This document shows, in pieces, positions 18,573 to 25,603 of a stretch of DNA of 64,000 nucleotides; the stretch's first letter is position 1; each line of letters opens with the position of its first letter. The notes below the pieces were generated by a model. It had not been told where the DNA came from. It saw only the letters and a list, made by a program, of their open reading frames with translations, and searched no databases. A program made the translations under genes and the position numbers. This DNA comes from Pseudanabaena sp. BC1403 (GTDB lineage: Bacteria; Cyanobacteriota; Cyanobacteriia; Pseudanabaenales; Pseudanabaenaceae), in assembly GCF_002914585.1 (NCBI RefSeq), contig NZ_PDDM01000012.1:95959-159958 (forward strand), written 5' to 3'.

Positions 18573-19010
18573 CTACTCAATCGGATCATCAGTTGGTGGA
18601 TGTCGGTTGATGGCTATATCTGCAATCCGAATGCTAATCAGGCGATCGCGGTTACAGTCTAAAGCTTTTACGGTGGCGCGTCCTGTTGGTGTAGTGCCTA
18701 ATAATTGCAGTTTATCGTTAGACCAGACAAAATGATCTTGCCAGCGATCGCTACGGGGATTAAATAGAGGAATTTCTATTCCTGTTTCAGGATCGATCGC
18801 AGTACTTTTTGTGTACTTCTGGCGATTGCAATGAAAGCAAGCAAGGGCAAGATTATCGAGATTATCTGTACCGCCTTGAGATTTGGGAAGGACATGATCG
18901 ATAGTGAATTGAACGAATTGCCATTTTTCTACGGCATGACAATATTCGCACAGTCCGTTTGCGCGATCGCGAACTTGGACTTTGGTGGTTTCGGTTATGT
19001 TACGCGCCAT
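18573..19010 (-). CDS. HNH endonuclease family protein
   Basis: The 145-residue protein holds a zinc-supported HNH module: C21-x-x-C24, Asp38-His39 followed by LPKSQGG, and NLALACFHCN with Cys58 and Cys61. This is the His-Me finger nuclease fold seen in McrA-like and many cyanobacterial small HNH proteins. The C-terminal 70 residues (FNPRSDRWQDHF, the T-P-T-G-R-A-T segment) are a conserved companion region in this subgroup. The start ATG overlaps the 3' end of the upstream gene by 11 bases, so the two are translationally coupled. Role is unknown; DNA cleavage is inferred from family. Confidence 0.82.
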   Translation of the reverse strand: MARNITETTKVQVRDRANGLCEYCHAVEKWQFVQFTIDHVLPKSQGGTDNLDNLALACFHCNRQKYTKSTAIDPETGIEIPLFNPRSDRWQDHFVWSNDKLQLLGTTPTGRATVKALDCNRDRLISIRIADIAINRHPPTDDPIE

Positions 19011-19302
19011 GTTGGATTTCTGGCTGAGTTTTGGTGATGTTTTCGAGTAGGAAGTTATTGCGAATCATCCGATTTACAAAACTGAGATAGTCATCGATCG
19101 CGGCAAAGTCGTCTAGTTCTTGTTCTTCTGTTTCATTGAGTGAGGTTTCTTCGCGTTTGTCGAGTAGATTCTCGATACGTTCTTGAATGTTTTGTGATGC
19201 ACGAAAGATCATTACTCCGTCTTGTAGTGTTATAGCGATCGCGCCATCAAGGGGAAGATTTTTGGGTAATGTGGTAAGTGGGGCAATTGTTGAAGTATTC
19301 AT
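19000..19302 (-). CDS. Conserved small protein preceding HNH gene
   Basis: The 100-residue product is not recognised beyond being a small soluble acidic protein: it has an N-terminal DGAIAITLQDGVMIFRAS beta-rich part and a helical, Glu-rich centre (IEDLL-like IENLLDKREETSLNETEE). It overlaps the HNH nuclease gene by 11 bases, and AGGAG stands 9 bases upstream of its ATG, so it is well translated and coupled to the nuclease. It looks like the first part of an antitoxin/nuclease-style operon. Upstream lies a truncated gene remnant. Confidence 0.65.
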   Translation of the reverse strand: MNTSTIAPLTTLPKNLPLDGAIAITLQDGVMIFRASQNIQERIENLLDKREETSLNETEEQELDDFAAIDDYLSFVNRMIRNNFLLENITKTQPEIQHGA

Positions 19303-19317
19303 TTTATTTCTCCTGTC

Positions 19318-19473
19318 TTACATTTCAGATAGCCAAGCATTAATTTTAGAGACGAGTTCTTCGGTGGTTTGTCCTCCTGTGAATAGGCATATTTGGATTG
19401 GTGTTAGGCTTTGGCAGAGTTGCCCGATCGCCTCATTAGCACTTTTGCCATAAAGGGCGATCGCAAGAATTAT
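19318..19473 (-). pseudogene. 3' remnant of an unrecognised gene
   Basis: About 51 codons remain open without any ATG, GTG or TTG start, ending in TAA 15 bases before the start of the next gene. The translated text (ALYGKSANEAIGQL, LTPIQICLFTGGQTTEELV, INAWLSEM) looks like the C-terminus of a real protein, and HIP1 sites occur in it. It begins exactly at the end of the PHP-ATPase gene, so the simplest reading is that arrival of that gene cut off the 5' part. I do not recognise the parent family. Confidence 0.55.
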
Positions 19474-22253
19474 TTAAATCCGTATTTTTGCTCTCTCTTT
19501 CTAAACGCTTCTTTTCCACCTTCGAGAACATCACATATTCTCTCTCTAATTTTTGGGCTTTCAAGAGAACCACTAAAATATGACAAATTTTCAGATTTGT
19601 TGTCTGCCACAATCACTTGCTCTGCATCGGCATTTACTACTAAGTTCGCATTATGTGTAGCGATGATGATTTGGCGATACTTTTTGATTGTTGTAAAGAT
19701 AGGAACAAGACGCTTCATTATGAAATCATTATCAAGATCGTCTTCTGGCTGATCAATAATAATTGGATCGAAGAAGGATTCAGTCGCAAGTTTTAAGCAA
19801 AGATAAAGAGTTCCTCGCTGACCAATAGACAACTCTTCTGGACTTTTGTCATCATACTTAATTCTGGCAAGAACCTTGAGATATTTTTGCCTTTCTGATT
19901 CAGAGAAAAGAAGAGTTAAAAGCCTATCGATTCCATCTTGATTAAAGTAATCATCCTGTTCTAAAAAATCGTCTAACGTGGATGGGCTTTGAGCGTTAAA
20001 CCAAATAACAGGTTGATTACTGATGAGAAGCTTATAGGCTTCATAGCTATTTACTGGAATCATGCTTTTAATTCTATCTAGAGGAGAAGAATCTTGTCTA
20101 GCTCTAAATTTTGTAAGATTCAAACAAGATTTTACGTGTTCATAGAACTTAGACTCATCAAAATATATCTCTCCGTGAATACTAATTGGTTGAAGAAGGT
20201 CTTTAATTAATTTTTTTTGCTGATCGACCCATTCTGACCTACCTTCTGACTTTTCAACCCACTTATCTTTAACGTGGGTAACTAACTTGTTAAATCTTAT
20301 ATCTAGCTGATTAACAAATGTATTTCTTCTCTCGCTGAGAGATTGCAGTTCACCACATTTTGTATCAATTTGGTGTATAGTTTCTTTCTCTTTCTCTATT
20401 TCAGAACGGTACTCTTCAACCTTTTGAAGTAAAGTAATTGGATCTCCCTCAATTTTTTCTTGCTCTAAACTCTCCTGAACTCGAATATTACTAAGTTTTA
20501 AATTAGCAGTCATTTCAGTTAGAGATGATACAGCCTCTTGAATAGATGAGACTTGCGAAGAAAAATCAACAATTGGAATGGAAAACCCAGTAAATTCATC
20601 GTTAACAGATCGAATTTCACTATTAATTTCGATTGCAAGGCTATCTAGTTTTGTCTTAAGGCGAGTCAGTCGGTTAGTGTGTTTTTCGTTGGCTTTAGTT
20701 GAAGAGATATTATTTGCATAACTCTCAATCAACTGTCTATTACTCTCTGTAGTTATGGTTGAAATAAGTTGAGTACGACGGTCGATAATTGCTTGGCTAT
20801 CATCTCTAGGATGTTTATATAGCCAAGCTTTACATTCCTTAATCTGACGTAGTATATCGTCAATATCTTCTTCTTTGCCCAAAAGACTTTCTCCAACCAA
20901 AGAAATTCCTAACATATTCAAAATTGCATCGCTAAGGAATTCTGGATCTTTGACGATATCTTGAACTTCTCTTTGATGAACATGCAAATAAATTATTTCG
21001 GATTCACCACCAATCTGAAACTCTTCAGTTTCACCAGTATTTTTAGCATAGGTTACTGAAAAGCCCCCCTGCATAGAAATTTCGTCGGTTCTATCTTTGC
21101 TTTTCTTCTTGTTGAAGGTTTTCGCAATGGCATCCAGCAAAAGACTCTTCCCTGTCCCCCTACCACCGATAATGGCTATTAATCCTGAATTAAGTTCTAG
21201 CTTAGTGTCAGTAAAGCTAATCTTTTTGTTGAGTAATTTCGGGAAAATTTGTGCAGATTGGATTTTAATCTGCGAAAAATATGGTTTTGGAAATTCAGAA
21301 ATAGGATTATTTTTTCCGATACGAACCCTCTCATATGGGTCATATATGGTATACCGTAGTCCTTCAAAAGTTGGATCAGCTTTTATCCATGTAATTTTGT
21401 CGCTTGGGTATTCACCATATTTAGAAACTTTATGAGCATCACTTCCAGACACAACAGGTTTTGGTTTACCGCCAAGTGCTCTTAAAAAGATATCGATAAA
21501 ATGAGCATTCTGGGTATTTCTTTCTCCTAAAAACAGAGATATATGTTCGTCATTTCTCGCTTCAAACATATCTGCTAATTGCATAAAAAAATTGGCATCA
21601 CTTGAATGCTTCTTCCAGTCAAGTTTCGCAAACCCATCAGATGTGTCATGAGGTAAGATAATTAAGCATAAATCTTCTGAAAGGCATTTTTGAGCTTCTT
21701 GCAGACAGCTTTGAGTGACCTTTGCCGTCTTACTACCAAGTTTCAAAAGTTTAACTTCATCGCAAAGATCCTCTTCACAAAATCCTTGTTCAGCAGCTTT
21801 ACTAGAGTCTAAACTCTTTGCAAATTCGATCAGAGCCTCATCTGATAAGGAACGCTCTCTTTCTCCTATGCGTAACATGAGTTTAGATTTGAAATCAGAT
21901 AACTGTTGAGGTGATAAATTATTTGATAAAAGGGCGTGTATATTCATCCTAAAAGACACTGGCGCTTCGATTCTTAATTCCATTCCAGGCAAAATAGTTT
22001 TATTGCATTTTACATCTGGATTCTGTTCTAGAAATTGTTTTAACTCAAGATAACCATCAAAAGACCAGTAATCCATGATTCCAAAAACTTCGACATCGGA
22101 TTCATTGATTCTCTTTACGAGATTCGTTAATTCTGCATTTTTTTCCTCGTCTGTCATTTCACGGAAACGTTTACCCCCTTCCCAGTGAAATGATGCAGGA
22201 GTGTGAATATGCAGATCCCACTTTCTCCATTCCGATCCTTTTGAAAATCCCAT
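19470..22253 (-). CDS. PHP-domain/SMC-type ATPase (TrlF-like), putative defence protein
   Basis: The 927-residue protein begins with a PHP phosphoesterase domain (WDLHIHTPAS with His15 and His17; HDTSDG and SGSDAHK further on) and continues into an ABC/SMC-type ATPase: Walker A IGGRGTGKS near 360-370, a coiled-coil region of about 500-690, signature LSIGQRG near 804 and Walker B IIIDQPEDDLD near 830, then a switch His in IATHNAN. Relatives named TrlF-like occur in restriction and phage-defence neighbourhoods, where a nuclease or phosphatase head is coupled to a sensing ATPase. The gene has no HIP1 octamer over 2.8 kb, unlike its neighbours, pointing to recent transfer. Function here is inferred. 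Confidence 0.78.
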   Translation of the reverse strand: MGFSKGSEWRKWDLHIHTPASFHWEGGKRFREMTDEEKNAELTNLVKRINESDVEVFGIMDYWSFDGYLELKQFLEQNPDVKCNKTILPGMELRIEAPVSFRMNIHALLSNNLSPQQLSDFKSKLMLRIGERERSLSDEALIEFAKSLDSSKAAEQGFCEEDLCDEVKLLKLGSKTAKVTQSCLQEAQKCLSEDLCLIILPHDTSDGFAKLDWKKHSSDANFFMQLADMFEARNDEHISLFLGERNTQNAHFIDIFLRALGGKPKPVVSGSDAHKVSKYGEYPSDKITWIKADPTFEGLRYTIYDPYERVRIGKNNPISEFPKPYFSQIKIQSAQIFPKLLNKKISFTDTKLELNSGLIAIIGGRGTGKSLLLDAIAKTFNKKKSKDRTDEISMQGGFSVTYAKNTGETEEFQIGGESEIIYLHVHQREVQDIVKDPEFLSDAILNMLGISLVGESLLGKEEDIDDILRQIKECKAWLYKHPRDDSQAIIDRRTQLISTITTESNRQLIESYANNISSTKANEKHTNRLTRLKTKLDSLAIEINSEIRSVNDEFTGFSIPIVDFSSQVSSIQEAVSSLTEMTANLKLSNIRVQESLEQEKIEGDPITLLQKVEEYRSEIEKEKETIHQIDTKCGELQSLSERRNTFVNQLDIRFNKLVTHVKDKWVEKSEGRSEWVDQQKKLIKDLLQPISIHGEIYFDESKFYEHVKSCLNLTKFRARQDSSPLDRIKSMIPVNSYEAYKLLISNQPVIWFNAQSPSTLDDFLEQDDYFNQDGIDRLLTLLFSESERQKYLKVLARIKYDDKSPEELSIGQRGTLYLCLKLATESFFDPIIIDQPEDDLDNDFIMKRLVPIFTTIKKYRQIIIATHNANLVVNADAEQVIVADNKSENLSYFSGSLESPKIRERICDVLEGGKEAFRKREQKYGFK

Positions 22254-22464
22254 CTTTATTTTTATTCTTAATAATTTAGATTGCTGATTAAACTTGAATT
22301 CGAGTTAGGTTTTAAACAAATAAAACAGATGCTTAAGCTCTGTTATGAAAATTCTTAACTTGTTTTTTCGTCTTAAATATCCTCTTAAATTTTAGCTTAC
22401 TCAGACGATCAGGAGCTAATTTTTAAAAGGGTTTGTAGATTTTGTTTTTTATATCTTGCAAATC

Positions 22465-22749
22465 TCACTTAACTGATACAGTCAACTGTAATCCAAAACT
22501 ATCCAACCAAGCCGCCAATTCATATACTGCTTGACTCTTATCACCTGCGCCAAAATCTTTCACCCATTGCCGATCGCCTTCACCACCCAAAGCCGCCACA
22601 ACATGACCTAAACATAGAGGCAACAGCTCAGAATCAGGCTTTTCCTCTTCTAAAACAGCAGACACATAAGCTGCCGCTTCTTCAGGATCTTTGAGAGATT
22701 CAATTAAAAACTCTTCGTGAGTTTTAACCTGTACCTTTACGCTTTGCAT
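22465..22749 (-). CDS. Antitoxin-like protein (addiction-module antidote type), orphan
   Basis: The 94-residue protein starts with EEFLIESLKDPEEAAAYVSAVLEE, which is the typical N-terminus of HigA-like addiction-module antidote proteins; the second half (VVAALGGEGDRQW, ELAAWLDSFGLQLTVSV) is less like the usual HTH. No toxin gene of the RelE/HigB type lies next to it, so it is either an orphan or serves another role. It stands between the PHP-ATPase gene and divergent gltX. A 210-base gap before it holds no recognisable feature. Confidence 0.6.
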   Translation of the reverse strand: MQSVKVQVKTHEEFLIESLKDPEEAAAYVSAVLEEEKPDSELLPLCLGHVVAALGGEGDRQWVKDFGAGDKSQAVYELAAWLDSFGLQLTVSVK

Positions 22750-22792
22750 AGTTTTTCCTGTAGATGTAGTTATTTAGTAATATCGCGATCAC

Positions 22793-22855
22793 GATCCCCG
22801 ACTTTTTTTTGCTATTACAGAACAATTTTGCCAGTCACAAAAAAAGTCGGGGATC
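22793..22855. repeat. Long-loop inverted repeat upstream of gltX
   Basis: Sixteen-bp arms GATCCCCGACTTTTTT and their complement are separated by about 30 bases. It lies in the divergent gap between the antitoxin-like gene and gltX. Confidence 0.5.
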
Positions 22856-22937
22856 TGCGCCTTCATACTTCCAGCTTAATTTTCGACACAGTAACGTGAT
22901 ATGAAGGATAATTGGATTTTATAACGTTTACAAATTC

Positions 22938-24374
22938 ATGTCTGTTCGAGTTCGCATTGCACCAAGCCCCACGGGTAACCTACATATCGGCACAGCCCGT
23001 ACCGCCGTATTTAACTGGCTGTATGCCCGTCATAACAAAGGGACATTTATCCTGAGAGTCGAAGACACCGATCGCGAACGCTCTAAGGACGAATACACCC
23101 AAAATATCTTAGAAGGCTTGGCTTGGCTAGGGATCAATTTTGATGAGGGGCCATTTTTTCAAACACAACGCAGCGATCGCTATATTGCCACCGTACAGAA
23201 GCTCCTAGCCGAGAAAAAAGCATACTTTTGCTACTGCACAGAATCTGAGCTAGAGACAATGCGGGAAACGCAAAAAGCCAACAAACAAGCACCCCGCTAC
23301 GACAATCGCCATCGCAACCTTACCGACGAGCAACGCCAAGCCTTTGCCGCCGAAGGTCGTCGCGCCGTAGTTCGCTTCATCATCGAAGAACCACGTACAG
23401 TTGCATGGAATGACCTAGTTCGCGGCACTGTCTCATGGAGCAGCAGCGACCTCGGCGGTGACATGGTAATCGCCCGCGTCGATGAACAGGGCAATATTGG
23501 CTTACCTCTGTATAACTTTGCCGTAGTTGTCGATGACATCGATATGGAGATCACCCAAGTCATTCGCGGGGAAGATCATATTGCCAACACCGCCAAGCAA
23601 ATTTTGATTTATGAAGCCCTAGGCGCAACACCACCTCAGTTCGGACATACGCCACTAATTCTCAATCAACAAGGCGCAAAAATTTCTAAACGTGATGGCG
23701 CAACTTCCGTTTGGGAATTTCGGAACATGGGTTATATTCCCGAAGCCTTTAATAACTACATGGCGCTGTTGGGATGGTCGCCTAGCGATGGCAAGGAATT
23801 ATTCACTTTGCAAGAAGCCACGGAAATCTTTAGCTTCGATCGCGTTAATAAAGCAGGAGCAAAGTTTGATTGGGACAAACTAAATTGGATTAATAGCCAA
23901 TATTTGCACTCATTGCCGACAGAGGATGTTTGCGATCGCATCACGCCATTCCTCAAGGAAGCTGGTTATGATTTGGAATCAGTTGATCGTCAATGGTTGC
24001 TCGATCTCACCAAACTAATTGCACCAAGTTTAACGCTGCTGACCGATGCCGCAACAATCAGCAAGTTCTTCTTCACTGAGTTTGAAGACTATACCGATGA
24101 GGCAAAAGCAACTCTCCAAGGCGATGCGATCGCGGGTATTATCACAGCACTAATCGAAGCACTAAAAGAAACTTCAGAACTAGATGCTGATAGTGCAGGA
24201 GAAGTTATTAAAACAGTCATGAAGTCTCAAGGTGTCAAGAAAGGAGTCGTGATGAAATCCTTACGAGCAGCGCTCACAGGCGATTTACATGGCCCCGAAA
24301 TCTTGCCGACCTTTGTCTTACTCCATCGCAAAGGTTTAGCATTGTCGCGTTTGCAACGCGCCTTAACGGCATAA
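22938..24374 (+). CDS. gltX: Glutamyl-tRNA synthetase
   Basis: The 478-residue class I synthetase charges tRNA-Glu; in cyanobacteria the product also feeds tetrapyrrole synthesis. The HIGH motif is at 9-19 (PSPTGNLHIGT) and the KMSKS equivalent KISKR at about 249-253; the C-terminal all-helical anticodon-binding part is complete. Length is normal for the bacterial discriminating or non-discriminating enzyme. It is monocistronic, divergent from the antitoxin-like gene and followed by a nested pair of MITE-like elements. Confidence 0.95.
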   Translation: MSVRVRIAPSPTGNLHIGTARTAVFNWLYARHNKGTFILRVEDTDRERSKDEYTQNILEGLAWLGINFDEGPFFQTQRSDRYIATVQKLLAEKKAYFCYCTESELETMRETQKANKQAPRYDNRHRNLTDEQRQAFAAEGRRAVVRFIIEEPRTVAWNDLVRGTVSWSSSDLGGDMVIARVDEQGNIGLPLYNFAVVVDDIDMEITQVIRGEDHIANTAKQILIYEALGATPPQFGHTPLILNQQGAKISKRDGATSVWEFRNMGYIPEAFNNYMALLGWSPSDGKELFTLQEATEIFSFDRVNKAGAKFDWDKLNWINSQYLHSLPTEDVCDRITPFLKEAGYDLESVDRQWLLDLTKLIAPSLTLLTDAATISKFFFTEFEDYTDEAKATLQGDAIAGIITALIEALKETSELDADSAGEVIKTVMKSQGVKKGVVMKSLRAALTGDLHGPEILPTFVLLHRKGLALSRLQRALTA

Positions 24375-24379
24375 CTGAA

Positions 24380-24470
24380 TATAGCAATCCTAAATGGTTT
24401 GTGTAAGAGCGCTCCTTTCGGGAGCGCTCTTACACAAACAGAAAATCTACCAATGATTTAGGATTGCTAT
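24380..24470. repeat. MITE-like element, TATAGCAATCC family
   Basis: Starts TATAGCAATCCTAAAT and ends ATTTAGGATTGCTAT, with an internal hairpin GTTTGTGTAAGAGCGCTCC and its complement. Same family as 4200-4291. Begins six bases after the gltX stop and can also serve as its terminator. Confidence 0.75.
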
Positions 24471-24596
24471 CTGATTGACTGACAGATCTCTGTAGTGGCA
24501 GGTTTAGTAGATCCGTGATTGGCTTACAGCAAAGCTTTTAGCAAAACCTGCCCCTACGGTTAAATGCGGATTTCAACAGTTTTGTCAGTCAATCAG
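24471..24596. mobile_element. 126-bp MITE with 14-bp TIRs and 10-bp target duplication
   Basis: Perfect 14-bp terminal inverted repeats CTGATTGACTGACA bound the element. It is flanked by a direct repeat GGATTGCTAT at 24461-24470 and 24597-24606, the pattern of a target-site duplication. The target is the right end of the neighbouring TATAGCAATCC element. It has no coding capacity, and an internal inverted repeat GGCAGGTTT / AAACCTGCC. Confidence 0.75.
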
Positions 24597-24610
24597 GGAT
24601 TGCTATATAT

Positions 24611-25558
24611 CTATACAGGTATATCTTCCCATTTTCGGATGTTGTTACCCCTATTTAGACCTTCAATCAAAAACATGATGTCTGTGTAGGTGTTTGTTTG
24701 CTTCATGGCATCAAGGTAAATGATCCGCTTTGCAACTTGGGGCAATCGAAAGCACCAATACAGACTCATTAAAGGATTAATCCAAAGCTTGCTTCCTTTC
24801 GTTCTGGTAGAGGTGTGATAATCCCCATAGTGACCCATTAGGGCTGAAATTATAGAACTATTGACAATGCTAATATGTTCTGTCATTGCTTGAAAAACAT
24901 ACTCACTTGCCTCTTTATACTGTATTACTTCATCCATCTCCTGAAGTAAGGAAAATGCCCCTAAAAATCCACCACTCCCAATTAATTCTGCAATACCTTC
25001 AAGTACGTGAGCATGGCAGACACCATGATAGCGATCGATACCAAATCCCAAACAAACCAATAATTTTCGTTCAATAGCAAGTTCATCCACTGCGGCGATA
25101 CTTGCGACATCTTCGTGCGGTGTACCTAGACCTATTTCATCTCCGCGCATTAAACTGTCCGTGCCTCCGTCCACTAGAATAATCGTATCTATCGATAACT
25201 CTTCAACCAAAGCTTGGTAACTAGCTAGAAGGGGCTTAAAACCAGTGTTCTCAAAACAATAAATGGGAGTTTCTTGCCCTTGTTGGCGAAACCAAGCTGC
25301 TAGATGTTGTTCGGGAAAGTAATTGCGAGGACGAGGAGTATCTGCTGTCACTTTAAGCAGGGATGGTGATAATCTTGGTTGATCATTTGGGAGAGAAGAA
25401 AATGACAAATTTGCAAGATAGACTGTTTTGCCTAATGCTTTTAAACTGAAGTAGAGTGGCAGTCCACAAAAAATGTCAAATCCACCTCCTGCTCCACTTA
25501 AGAGAATGGTCTTCGCCTGTTCCAGTTCTGTAAAAAGTGGCAAATTGAATAAATTCAC
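24611..25558 (-). CDS. DUF1152 domain protein
   Basis: The 315-residue protein matches DUF1152: an N-terminal nucleotide-binding-like segment ILLSGAGGGFDIFCGLPLYF, then IILVDGGTDSLMRGDE and the conserved CLGFGIDRYHGVCHAHVLE. Cyanobacterial and archaeal members are uncharacterised; the glycine-rich start and acidic motifs suggest an enzyme acting on a nucleotide or phosphorylated ligand, which is inference. No partner genes: upstream is a divergent-free gap to the GAF protein gene on the same strand (45 bases), so they may share a transcript. Confidence 0.8.
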   Translation of the reverse strand: MNLFNLPLFTELEQAKTILLSGAGGGFDIFCGLPLYFSLKALGKTVYLANLSFSSLPNDQPRLSPSLLKVTADTPRPRNYFPEQHLAAWFRQQGQETPIYCFENTGFKPLLASYQALVEELSIDTIILVDGGTDSLMRGDEIGLGTPHEDVASIAAVDELAIERKLLVCLGFGIDRYHGVCHAHVLEGIAELIGSGGFLGAFSLLQEMDEVIQYKEASEYVFQAMTEHISIVNSSIISALMGHYGDYHTSTRTKGSKLWINPLMSLYWCFRLPQVAKRIIYLDAMKQTNTYTDIMFLIEGLNRGNNIRKWEDIPV

Positions 25559-25603
25559 AATAAATTTGGGGTGAGGGCTTTATGAACTCCCATGTAATAC
25601 GAG

